The notes under the pieces were generated by a model, which was not told where the DNA came from, did not search any database, and saw only the letters and a list, made by a program, of their open reading frames with translations. The position numbers were made by a program, and so were the translations under genes. From Gluconacetobacter sacchari (GTDB lineage: Bacteria > Pseudomonadota > Alphaproteobacteria > Acetobacterales > Acetobacteraceae), in contig NZ_JABEQJ010000023.1 of the NCBI RefSeq assembly GCF_014174255.1, positions 1-64,000 on the forward strand: a stretch of DNA of 64,000 bases, read 5' to 3'. Below, in pieces: positions 33,499-44,377 of the stretch (within the stretch, counting starts at the first letter, position 1; every line of letters starts with the position of its first letter).

Positions 33499-34467
33499 AT
33501 GAAAGCCATTGTCATGACCCGAACGGGCGGACCTGAGGTGATCGAGTTTGTCGAGCGCTCAGACCCGATGCCAGGCCCGGGCGAGGCACTCGTCAAGATC
33601 GCAGTCGCCGGCGTCAACTTCATGGATATAGGGGTCCGCCGCGGCACCGCGTGGCGCGAGACGCCTGACCCGAAGATACTGGGCGTCGAAGGCGTCGGCC
33701 GTGTTCTGGCAGTTGGCCAAGGTGTCGATGACATCCAGCGCGGCCAGCGCGTGGCTTGGGTTTATTCGCCCGGCAGCTATGCCGAAAAGGCTGTAATCCC
33801 GGCTGCCGCGCTTGTAACTGTACCGGACGAGATCGATGACCGGACCGCTGCGGCGGTGATGATGCAGGGGCTGACCGCCAGCCACTTCGCGACGGATTTC
33901 TACCCTGTGCAGTCAGGTGACATTGCGCTTGTCCACGCGGCCGCCGGTGGCCTCGGTCTGCTCCTGACACAGATCATCAAGTTGAGGGGCGGCCATGTCA
34001 TCGGCCGGGTCTCTTCGCGGAGCAAGATCGCGGTGGCCAAGGAGGCTGGCGCAGATGACATCATCATCGATACCGAAGGCCGGTTCGCCGACGAAGCGAT
34101 TCGTCTGTCGGGAGGCGAAGGCGTGCACGTCGTCTACGACGGCTCCGGCCCGAAAACTTTCCAGGGCTCGCTTGATGCGCTCCGGATTTCAGGCACTTTC
34201 TGCTGGTATGGCCCCGTTCTGGGCGGTCCTGGCCCGATCGACATCATGACGCTCCCGAAGAGTATCAAGATCGGTTACCCTACCTTCTACGACCATATCC
34301 ACACGCCCGAACTATTCCGCGCCCGTTCGGCCCGGCTGTTCGACTGGCTTATCGAGGGCAACCTCAAGATTCGGATCGGCGGCGAATATCCGCTGGCGGA
34401 TGCGGCGAAAGCCCATGCTGATATGGAACGCCGCGTCACGACGGGCAAACTGTTGCTCATACCCTAG
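33499..34467 (+). CDS. zinc-independent quinone oxidoreductase (MDR superfamily)
   Basis: A 322-residue medium-chain reductase. MKAIVMTRTGGPEVIEF is a typical quinone oxidoreductase start. The NADPH loop is HAAAGGLGLLLTQIIKL near residue 143, and the structural zinc cysteines of alcohol dehydrogenases are absent. It probably reduces quinones or enones. ATG 33499 was taken; an upstream frame at 33394 lacks family similarity. It closes the cargo set. Confidence 0.87.
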   Translation: MKAIVMTRTGGPEVIEFVERSDPMPGPGEALVKIAVAGVNFMDIGVRRGTAWRETPDPKILGVEGVGRVLAVGQGVDDIQRGQRVAWVYSPGSYAEKAVIPAAALVTVPDEIDDRTAAAVMMQGLTASHFATDFYPVQSGDIALVHAAAGGLGLLLTQIIKLRGGHVIGRVSSRSKIAVAKEAGADDIIIDTEGRFADEAIRLSGGEGVHVVYDGSGPKTFQGSLDALRISGTFCWYGPVLGGPGPIDIMTLPKSIKIGYPTFYDHIHTPELFRARSARLFDWLIEGNLKIRIGGEYPLADAAKAHADMERRVTTGKLLLIP

Positions 34468-34527
34468 AAACGCGAACGACCCGAGACAGAGCCCGCACGG
34501 AAGAACCCAGCGGCCTGCATCGCTGCG

Positions 34528-34725
34528 ATGGGCGCCGCCATGCCTGAAGATCACCGGCGGTTCCTTGTCGGCTTCAAACGAGGCGAACCGGATTGGACGC
34601 TTCTCGGGATACCGGAAGCGCAGCATTTGCCCGCCGTCATGTGGAAACAGTGCAACCTTGCCAAGCTGCCCGATGCCAAACGGGGCGAGCTGGTCGATGC
34701 GTTGGCGTGCGTTCTCTTTCCCTGA
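34528..34725 (+). pseudogene. AbiEii/AbiGii-type nucleotidyltransferase toxin, C-terminal fragment
   Basis: The 65-residue frame (EDHRRFLVGFKRGEPDWTLLGI, LPAVMWKQCNLAKLP) resembles the C-terminal tail of AbiEii-type nucleotidyltransferase toxins, where KRGEPDW-x-LLG and LPA-x-x-WK-x-xNL are common. The nucleotidyltransferase domain and the AbiEi partner are missing. It lies between the cargo operon and the transfer genes. Confidence 0.5.
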
Positions 34726-34769
34726 CCGCAACGCCATCGAAGGGGCGTGTCCTATGGCGCTGCTGATGC

Positions 34770-35006
34770 TCAGTTATCCTCGAACGCCTGCTTTCCCTTC
34801 GCGGTCCAGAGCGCCCGTGCGTGTTCACCCTGCTCGCTTTTGAGCCTGTCGGCCATCCAGAGCAGCGCGCCGTAGATCATGGCGCGATCATCGCTGGTCA
34901 GGTCCACGATACCGGCCTTGACGACAAGGCCGCCGAGTTCGATCAAATGCCGCGTCCGCTTGCGACGTTTGACCTGCCAGGTGCGCATGTCATGACGTGC
35001 TTGCAC
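34770..35006 (-). CDS. traD: conjugal transfer protein TraD
   Basis: A 78-residue protein of the Ti-type TraD family: MRTWQVKRRKRTRHLIELGGLV and LTSDDRAMIYGALLWMAD are typical. In Agrobacterium-type systems TraC and TraD accompany the relaxase at oriT. It overlaps the end of traC by 17 bases on the same strand. The translation begins at 35006 (alternative Met a few codons later). Confidence 0.8.
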   Translation of the reverse strand: MQARHDMRTWQVKRRKRTRHLIELGGLVVKAGIVDLTSDDRAMIYGALLWMADRLKSEQGEHARALWTAKGKQAFEDN

Positions 35007-35316
35007 CGTTTGATGCCGATTGCGCGCCGCCTGGTTGCGTCGCAGCGCCGCCCGAGTCGCGGTCAGGCGGAGATGCAGATCGCCGTGCCCGCCCTTGAAA
35101 GAACGCGGCCCCGCGTTTCGCCCATGCCTCCCTCTTTCCGGCGTCCTTGGTTTCGGCCAGCACGATCAGCGCGCCCGCCAGTTCCTCGGCGCTGAGGGCG
35201 TCGGCGCCGGTCAAGATGACCAACTCGCCGAGTTGCTGTACCTTGCGGGCTTTCAGGTCTCGCGTCTTGTCTTCCAGTGACTTCAGTTCCGCGTCAAAGT
35301 CCCGTGGCTTGCGCAT
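34990..35316 (-). CDS. traC: conjugal transfer protein TraC
   Basis: A 108-residue protein: MRKPRDFDAELKSLEDKTRD at the start, coiled-coil-rich, then LGELVILTGADALSAEELAGAL and WAKRGAAFFQ, as in Ti-type TraC. ATG 35316 was chosen because GGAGG lies five bases upstream; the longer open frame upstream is non-coding. It is divergent from traA across the candidate oriT and overlaps traD downstream. Confidence 0.82.
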   Translation of the reverse strand: MRKPRDFDAELKSLEDKTRDLKARKVQQLGELVILTGADALSAEELAGALIVLAETKDAGKREAWAKRGAAFFQGRARRSASPPDRDSGGAATQPGGAQSASNGASTS

Positions 35317-35487
35317 CATATCCTCCATAAGCTGTCGATGAAGCGATGATAGTTGAGCGCCTACCACAATGCTGTAAGGTCGCCGGGACGAGCTGACGCG
35401 GCGCGGGCTGTCCCGAGAAATTAGTTTCGAGGGCGCGCTTATACGTCGTTCCGACGTGCGCTTCGCTGTGATGATGTTCGGATCGCG
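35317..35487. other. candidate origin of transfer (oriT)
   Basis: The gap between divergent traC and traA is the usual place of oriT in Ti-type plasmids. It contains GGGCGCGCTTATACG directly followed by an inverted repeat ACGTCG-TTC-CGACGT (35443-35457), an arrangement like relaxase nick regions. Function is inferred from position and structure only. Confidence 0.5.
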
Positions 35488-38395
35488 ATGGCGATCTATC
35501 ATCTTCACGTCAAGGTCATCGGCCGCAAATCCGGCTCCAGCGCGGTGGCCTCCGCCGCCTACCGTTCGGCCTCGCGGCTGCGCGACGACCGGCTGGACCG
35601 CGACCACGACTTCTCGAATAAGTCCGGCGTCGTCCATTCCGAGGTCATGCTACCGGAGAACGCGCCGGAGCAAATGGCGCGACCGCGAACGGCTTTGGAA
35701 CGATGTAGAGGCGTTCGAGAAGAGGAAGGACGCCCAACTTTCTCGTGAGATCGAGTTCGCCCTTCCGCACGAGATGACGCAAGCGCAGGGCGTCGAACTC
35801 GCCCGCGACTTCGTGCAGGCGGAGTTTGTCGATCAGGGCATGATCGCCGACCTCAATGTGCATTGGGACATGGCCGAGGACGGGACGCCCAAGCCCCATG
35901 CCCATGTCATGCTGACCATGCGCGAGGTGAGCGAGGATGGTTTCGGCCAGAAGGTGCGGGACTGGAACCGCACGGAGCTGGTCGAGCATTGGCGCGAGCG
36001 TTGGGCCGATCACGTCAACGAGCGGCTGGCCGAACTCGACATCGACGCGCGCATCGACCATCGGAGCCTGGAAGCGCAGGGCATCGGCCTTGAGCCGCAA
36101 TCGAAGATTGGCGCACCCGCGCAGCGCATGGAAGCCGCCGGGCTTGAGGCCGACCGCGCGGACGAACACCGCGAGATCGCACGGGCCAACGGCGAGCGGA
36201 TCATCGCCGATCCTTCGGTGGCGTTCGACGCGATCACCCACCAGCAATCGACCTTCACGCGGCGCGACATGGCGATGTTCGCGCATCGGCACAGCGACGG
36301 GATCGAGCAGTTCAACGCAGTCATGGGCGCGATGCGGAGCGCGCCCGAGTTGGTCGAACTCGGCGCGGATGGACGCGGCGAGGACCGCTTCACCACCCGC
36401 GAGATGATCGAGACCGAGCAGCGCCTGCACCGCGCCGCCACGATGATGGCGGAACGGGAACGTCATGAGGTCAGCGGTAGCGACCGCAAAGCCGCATTGG
36501 CCCACGCGGCGGATCGCGGTCTTGTCCTGTCTGACGAGCAGGTCGACGCTCTGGCGCATGTCACGGATGGGCGCGATCTCGGCATTGTCGTCGGCTATGC
36601 CGGGACGGGAAAGAGCGCGATGCTGGGTGTGGCGCGCGAAGCCTGGGAAGCGGCTGGCTACGAGGTCCGGGGCGTCGCGCTGTCCGGCATCGCCGCCGAG
36701 AATCTGGAAAGCGGATCGGGCATCGCGTCGCGCACCATCGCCAGCATGGAACACGGCTGGGGACAGGGCCTCGACGTAATCACGTCCCGCGATGTGCTTG
36801 TCATCGACGAGGCGGGCATGGTCGGCACGCGGCAGTTGGAGCGCGTTCTGTCCCATGCCGCCGAGGCCGGCGCCAAGGTCGTGCTGGTCGGCGATCCGCA
36901 GCAGTTGCAATCCATTGAAGCGGGCGCGGCGTTCTGCTCGATCTTCGAGCGCCACGGCGGGGCGGAGATCGGCGAGGTGCATCGCCAGCGCGAGGACTGG
37001 CAGCGCGATGCCACCCGCGACTTGGCAACCGGCAGGACCGGCGATGCGATCCATGTCTATGACAGTCACGGCATGGTCCATGCCGCGCAGACGCGGGAAC
37101 AGGCGCGTGACGATTTGATCGACCGCTGGGACCGCGACCGGCAGGCCGCACCAGACAGCAGCCGCATCATCCTCACCCACACCAACGACGAGGTGCGCGT
37201 GCTCAACGAGGCGGCGCGTGGGCGGATGCGGGAAGCTGGCGATCTTGGCGAGGACGTGCGCATCACGGTCGAGCGTGGCGCACGAACCTTCGCCCCCGGC
37301 GACCGCGTGATGTTCTTGGCTAACGAGCGCGGCCTTGGCGTAAAGAACGGCACGCTCGGGACTATCGAGCAGGTCAGCGCGCAGAGCATGACCGTCCGCA
37401 CCGATGACGGCCGCGATGTCGCGTTCGACATGAAGGACTACAATCGCATCGACCACGGCTATGCCGCCACGATCCATAAGGCGCAGGGCATGACGGTGGA
37501 CCGCGCCCATATTCTGGCGACACCGGGCCTGGACGCTCACGGCAGCTATGTCGCCCTGTCGCGTCACCGCGACGGCATGGACCTGCACTATGGCCGCGAC
37601 GACTTCGCCAGCCAGGACAAACTCATCAACACCCTGTCGCGCGACCGCTCCAAGGACATGGCGAGCGACTACGAACCCGCCCGTGACTACGCCGAGCGGC
37701 GCGGCATCACCTTCCGCGAGCGGGTGGAGCGGGGTGTCGAGATCGTGCGCCAAGTTCCCGAAAAGGTGCGCGGCATGTTCGACGGGCTGCGCCTGCCCGC
37801 CGAAGGCGGACAGGGGCCGGAAAGGAAGGTGGAGGAAGACCCGGAGGCGGCGTTGCGCCGCGCCCGTGGCCGGGCGCTCGTCCGCCATGCCCGCACCGTC
37901 GATGCGATCTTCGCGGCGCAGGAGCAGGGCGGCAAGGCCAGCCCCGATCAGGTTAGGGAATTGCAGGAGGCGCGCCAGCGGTTCGAGGAGGTGCGCCCCT
38001 ACGGCTCGCATGATGCCGAAGCGGCCTACAAGAAGAACCCGGAGCTTGCGACGGAGGCGGCGTCAGGCAACACGCGGCGCGCCATCCGCGCCCTGCAACT
38101 GGAAACCGAGCTACGCACCGATCCCGGCCTGCGCGCCGACCGCTTCGTGGAACGCTGGCAGAATCTCCACAGGACCAGCGACCAACGGTATGCGGCGGGC
38201 GACTATGCCGGCCATAGGGCCGCGCGGGCGGAGATGGGCAACATGGCGCACAGTCTCGAACGCGACCCGCAGATGGAGTCCCTTCTGGCTGGCCGCAAGC
38301 GCGAACTCGGCATCGCATTCGATTCGGGGATGGGCGTCGGCCGCGACCTCACCCTCACGTTCGGGCTTGGCCGGGGCCGGGGTCTCGGGCTGTAG
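35488..38395 (+). pseudogene. traA: Ti-type TraA relaxase/helicase with a +1 frameshift
   Basis: The intact product would be about 969 residues. The MobA/MobL relaxase N-terminus (MAIYHLHVKVIGRKSGSSAV, AAYRSASRL) reads from ATG 35488 to LPENAPEQ. An extra A in the AAA at 35672-35674 then moves the rest to another frame, which continues WRDRERLWNDVEAFEKR. The histidine motif PKPHAHVMLTMREV, the helicase Walker A VGYAGTGKSAML, Walker B VLVIDEAGMVG and GYAATIHKAQGMTVD are all intact afterwards. The relaxase nicks oriT and unwinds DNA for transfer. Either a sequencing error or a true inactivating mutation explains the shift. Confidence 0.88.
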
Positions 38396-38525
38396 AACCA
38401 TCCTATTTACCGCCTTTTTTTCGCCACACTACTACGGCGCCTAAATATCTATTGTGTAACAACAAATCATTGCTCTTGCCTGACTTGGAAGTTCTCAGAA
38501 ACAGTCAGCAGGAGGCATCGCGGCC

Positions 38526-38744
38526 ATGCGCCAACCAGACCGTATCATCCGCATGGACACCGTCCGCGACCGGACGGGTCTCTCAAGGTCCACCATCTAC
38601 CGCAAGATCGCCGAGGGTACGTTCCCGCCCCAGATCAAGATCAGCATCAACGGCGCGGGCTGGCGGGAATCCGACATCGACCGATGGGTCGCCAACCCCG
38701 TGGCATGCCGGCCAGGAAGCGGGCGCGGCCTCGATGCCGTCTGA
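38526..38744 (+). CDS. alpA: AlpA-family DNA-binding protein
   Basis: A 72-residue MerR-like winged-helix protein: RIIRMDTVRDRTGLSRSTIYR, then IAEGTFPPQIKIS and WRESDIDRWVA. AlpA proteins act as excisionase-like or transcriptional activators for integrated elements. Position after traA and before the recombinase fits control of excision or transfer. Confidence 0.85.
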   Translation: MRQPDRIIRMDTVRDRTGLSRSTIYRKIAEGTFPPQIKISINGAGWRESDIDRWVANPVACRPGSGRGLDAV

Positions 38745-38979
38745 TCGCGGCGCGCGCTCCCGCGCCCGGCGCGTCAGGCCGCCCACGGCATCCGAGCAGC
38801 TTGAGGCGCTGTTGGGCTATCCGTGGCCGTTCCCCGGCAGGCCGCCGAAACATGACCTCTCGACCTGGACCGTTACCGACGACTAGCCCGATCCCGTTCC
38901 GGTCACGGAAGCCGAGATCGAGGTGTTCGAGCAATGGTTCGGCGACCTGTTCGACGAGTTGTTCGGTTCTGGCGGCTGA
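38734..38979 (+). pseudogene. small element-associated protein with internal amber codon
   Basis: From ATG 38734 (overlapping the end of alpA) the frame reads ASEQLEALLGYPWPFPGRPP and ends at TAG 38884. The same frame continues after it as VPVTEAEIEVFEQWFGDLFDEL to the stop at 38977-38979. The continuation is acidic and looks coding, so TAG probably replaced a Trp TGG codon in TDD-W-PDP. Function unknown. Confidence 0.55.
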
Positions 38980-39026
38980 CGCTCCAAGCGTCGAAATCGA
39001 CGTTGAAATCCGCCCTCCAATAGATT

Positions 39027-39053
39027 ACATGTAGTCACATATGTCTACATATG
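39027..39053. promoter_or_regulatory. three ACAT boxes phased by 10 bp, candidate Phd operator
   Basis: ACATG (39027), ACATATG (39037) and ACATATG (39047) begin exactly ten bases apart, and TGTAG/CTACA flank the middle box. They sit directly before the ribosome binding site GGAGGTG (39053-39059) of the antitoxin gene, as expected for an autoregulated toxin-antitoxin promoter. Confidence 0.45.
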
Positions 39054-39063
39054 GAGGTGCAAC

Positions 39064-39312
39064 ATGCTGACCATCAACCTCAGAGACGCCAAGGCTGGAT
39101 TTTCCAGCCTGGTCGATGAAGCCGTCAAAGGAGAGATCGTGACCATCACCCGTCATGGCAAGCCCGTTGCGGCCCTGGTTTCGGTCGAGGCGGCGGAGAT
39201 TGCGCGCAAGGCGCTGACGCGCAAACGGGCGGGCCTTGTCAGCTATCTCAGGACGTTCCCAGGCGGAGAGTTCCCGCGCAACCGCAAACCATCGCGGGAT
39301 GTCGAGCTTTGA
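39064..39312 (+). CDS. Phd/YefM-family antitoxin
   Basis: An 82-residue antitoxin. The N-terminal DNA-binding fold reads INLRDAKAGFSSLVDEAVKG and IVTITRHGKPVAALVS, the standard Phd/YefM motif. The C-terminal tail is the toxin-binding part. GGAGGTG precedes ATG 39064. Its stop overlaps the toxin start by three bases (TTGA). Confidence 0.88.
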   Translation: MLTINLRDAKAGFSSLVDEAVKGEIVTITRHGKPVAALVSVEAAEIARKALTRKRAGLVSYLRTFPGGEFPRNRKPSRDVEL

Positions 39313-39766
39313 GCGGCTTCCTTCTCGACACCAACGTCGTTTCCATGCTGGCGCCGTCGAAGGCGGAAGCATCCGCTGACTTCCTCACCTGGCTGGATCG
39401 CATGGACGCCGATGGACGGCTATTTCTGTCGGTCGTCTCCATCCATGAGATCGAGAAGGGAATCGCGCTCCTTGACCACAAGGGGGCAACGGCGAAGGCC
39501 GCGAGCCTGAAAGCATGGCTCAGTGGACTTGTCTCCACATACGATGACAAGATCATTGGCTTCGATGCGCAGGCCGCCGCTATTGGCGGGCGGCTGGAAG
39601 CGAAGGCGCTTGCGGCCGGTCACGACCCCGGCATGGCTGACGCAGTGATTGCCGGGACCGCCGCAGCGCATGAACTCATCGTTGTCACCCGCAACACAAA
39701 GCATTTCCTGCCGTTCGGCGTCGCCGTGTTGTCGCCTGACGAAGCGGCTGCACAAGGAGGCCCGGC

Positions 39767-39770
<4 letters not shown>
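39309..39770 (+). CDS. vapC: VapC-like PIN-domain toxin
   Basis: A 153-residue PIN nuclease. The acidic residues of the active site are visible in FLLDTNVVSML (Asp), SIHEIEKGIALL (Glu), HDPGMADAVIAGTA (Asp) and VVTRNTKHFLPFGV. Such toxins cleave tRNA or rRNA. It starts at an unusual TTG (39309) inside the antitoxin stop. Its own stop overlaps the ATG of the recombinase gene, coupling all three. Confidence 0.87.
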
Positions 39771-42034
<2,264 letters not shown>

Positions 42035-42087
42035 CAAGCGCCCCACGAAATTTTTCCCTTGCCGCGCGCGGAACGGGCCGTCCGGGG

Positions 42088-42570
42088 TCAGGCTGCCGGG
42101 CCGCCCTTGCGGGCCAGAGGCGGGATGAACAGGGGCGCGGTGTCCCAGGGGAACAGCACCCAGGTCTCCTGCGGCACCTCGACCACGAACAGGTCGGTCA
42201 GCGGCTTGCCGGACGGTTTGGCGTACAGGCAGGCGAACAGGGCCTTGGGCAGGTGCTGGCGCACGATCTGGGCGGTGACGCCGGAATCGACCAAGTCGTC
42301 GATGATCAGGAAGCCCTCGCCGTCGCCGGCGGCGGCGGGTGCCTTCAGGACCTCGGGGTGGCCCTGTGCTTCCTCGTCATAGGTCACGACCGAGATCGTT
42401 TCGATCAACCGGCAGTCGATTTCCCGCGCGATGATGGCCGCAGGAATCAGGCCGCCCCGGGTGACCGCCACGATTCCCTTGAACGGCCCGCGCGGGATCA
42501 GGATTTCGGCCAACTGGCGGGCGTCGCGATGAAGCTGGTCCCAGGTTACGGTCGCGTAGTTGGTGGCCAT
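42088..42570 (-). CDS. gpt: xanthine-guanine phosphoribosyltransferase
   Basis: A 160-residue type I phosphoribosyltransferase. The PRPP-binding loop FLIIDDLVDSGVTAQIV is near residue 88 and IVAVTRGGLIPAAIIARE near 30. It salvages guanine and xanthine by transfer of phosphoribose from PRPP. ATG 42570 overlaps the csaA stop (TGATG); the larger open frame upstream is the shadow of csaA. Confidence 0.93.
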   Translation of the reverse strand: MATNYATVTWDQLHRDARQLAEILIPRGPFKGIVAVTRGGLIPAAIIAREIDCRLIETISVVTYDEEAQGHPEVLKAPAAAGDGEGFLIIDDLVDSGVTAQIVRQHLPKALFACLYAKPSGKPLTDLFVVEVPQETWVLFPWDTAPLFIPPLARKGGPAA

Positions 42571-42935
42571 CAGAACAGCTTTCCTCCATCTGGCACGGTC
42601 AGGTCGGGTTTGATCAGGACGACGTCGCCCTGCCTGTCGGGCATGCCCAAGGTCAGGACCTCGCTCAGGAACGGTCCGATCTGGCGCGCCGGGAAGTTGA
42701 CGACCGCGCAGACCTGCCGGCCGACCAGCGTATCGGGCGTGTAGTGGACCGTGACCTGCGCCGACGAGCGCTTCACGCCGATCTGCGGCCCGAAATCGAT
42801 CCATAACTGGTAGGCGGGCTTGCGGGCCGCTGGAAAAGGCCGGGCTTCCACGATCGTGCCGACGCGGATGTCGAGGCGCGCGAAAGTCTCGATATCCGTG
42901 GGAGGCAGCGGGCCGGATGGGACGGGTTCTGTCAT
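42570..42935 (-). CDS. csaA: tRNA-binding protein CsaA
   Basis: A 121-residue single OB-fold protein. FARLDIRVGTIVEARPFP near residue 18, KRSSAQVTVHY and CAVVNFPARQIGPFLSEVLTLG are typical of CsaA, a dimeric tRNA-binding chaperone-like protein. ATG 42935 is supported by family length. It is translationally coupled to gpt and divergent from the MFS gene. Confidence 0.9.
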   Translation of the reverse strand: MTEPVPSGPLPPTDIETFARLDIRVGTIVEARPFPAARKPAYQLWIDFGPQIGVKRSSAQVTVHYTPDTLVGRQVCAVVNFPARQIGPFLSEVLTLGMPDRQGDVVLIKPDLTVPDGGKLF

Positions 42936-43069
42936 GGAACGGTTTTGCCCGCGTGGCGGCGGATTTGCAAACGGTTCGCGCGGCCATGACCGCCGGATCG
43001 GCGTGCCGTGACGCGGTGCCGAAGACAATGGATGGAAAAAGGCGGCCAGCCGGCTATTGTCCGCCCACC

Positions 43070-44350
43070 ATGCCAGATCATTCCGACCGGGAGGACGACA
43101 CGCCGGCGTCGTCCGCGACGCCGATACAGCCGCCGGCGCCTCTGTTCAGCCATCGGGGCTTTGCCGTCTTTCTGGCGGCGCGGACCTTGTCCTCGTTCTC
43201 GTCGCAGGTTCAGGCCGTCGCGGTCGGGTGGCAGATCTACATGCTGACCCACAGCGCGAGCGCGCTCGGCTGGGTGGGGCTGGCGCAGTTCGCCCCCATG
43301 TTCTGCCTCACGCTGCTGGCGGGGCATGCGGCCGATCATTTCGACCGCCGCCTGATCACCGCGACGTGCCAGGCGCTGGAGTCCTGCGGGGCGCTGGTGA
43401 TGGCGATCGGGTCGTTCGGCGGCTGGCTGACCCCCGGCATGATCTACGCCATGGTCGCGCTGTTCGGGACCGCCCGCGCGTTCGAGATGCCCAGCCAGCA
43501 GACCTTCCTGCCGGCGCTGGTGCCGCCCGCGTTGTTCGCGCGCGCGGCGGCGCTGTCGTCGTCGCTGTTTCAGGTGGCCTCGATCATGGGGCCGTCGTTG
43601 GGTGGGCTGCTGTATGGCGTCGGGGCCGCGCTCTGCTACAGCGTCTGCACGGCCGGCTTCGGGCTGGCCGCGGTGGCCACCCTGTTCATGCGGCTGGATT
43701 TTCCGGCACGGGTCCGGCGGCCCATGACGCTGGAAACCGTCCTGGGAGGACTCCATTTCATCCGCAGGAATCCCGAGATGATGGGGGCGATCTCGCTGGA
43801 CCTGTTCGCGGTGCTGCTGGGCGGCGCGACCGCGATGCTGCCGCTCTATGCCGATGCGATCCTGCATGCCGGGCCGACCGGCCTGGGTGTTCTGCGGATG
43901 GCGCCGGCGCTGGGGGCGCTGCTGGTCGCCGTGATCTTCGCCCGCTGGCCGCTGAAGCGCCGGGCGGGGGAAGCGATGTTCGCCGCCGTTACCGTCTTTG
44001 GTGTCGCGACGATCGTCTTCGGCCTGTCCCGGTCGCTGGTGCTGTCGGTCGCGGCGCTGGCGGTGCTGGGGGGCGCCGATGTCATCAGCGTGGTCGTGCG
44101 CGGCGCGTTGGTGCAGTTGCGCACGCCGGACGAGATGCGCGGCCGGGTTTCGGCGGTGAACATGCTGTTCATCGGATCGTCGAACCAACTGGGCGAGTTC
44201 GAGAGCGGCATGCTGGCCAGCCTGATCGGTCCGGTGGAGGCGGTGGTGCTGGGCGGCATCGGCACGATCGCGGTCACGCTGCTATGGATACGCCTGTTTC
44301 CATCCCTGTGGCGGCTGGACCGGCTGGACGATATCCGGCCGGCGGAGTGA
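43070..44350 (+). CDS. MFS exporter (EntS-like)
   Basis: A 426-residue integral membrane protein with about twelve helices. FAVFLAARTLSSFSSQVQAVAVGWQIY in the first helix (only the core is diagnostic), AGHAADHFDRRLI in the loop 2-3 and TPDEMRGRVSAVNMLFIG in the second half place it with the enterobactin-exporter/MFS_3 group. The solute is unknown. ATG 43070 fits the family; ATG 43028 would add 14 residues. Confidence 0.85.
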   Translation: MPDHSDREDDTPASSATPIQPPAPLFSHRGFAVFLAARTLSSFSSQVQAVAVGWQIYMLTHSASALGWVGLAQFAPMFCLTLLAGHAADHFDRRLITATCQALESCGALVMAIGSFGGWLTPGMIYAMVALFGTARAFEMPSQQTFLPALVPPALFARAAALSSSLFQVASIMGPSLGGLLYGVGAALCYSVCTAGFGLAAVATLFMRLDFPARVRRPMTLETVLGGLHFIRRNPEMMGAISLDLFAVLLGGATAMLPLYADAILHAGPTGLGVLRMAPALGALLVAVIFARWPLKRRAGEAMFAAVTVFGVATIVFGLSRSLVLSVAALAVLGGADVISVVVRGALVQLRTPDEMRGRVSAVNMLFIGSSNQLGEFESGMLASLIGPVEAVVLGGIGTIAVTLLWIRLFPSLWRLDRLDDIRPAE

Positions 44351-44377
44351 CCCGGCCGCGCGCCGTGGGGCAGCCGG

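Noticed and set aside
35645-38011. 788-codon open frame on the minus strand
   Set aside because: Antisense to traA, which has relaxase and helicase motifs throughout. No motif in the minus frame.
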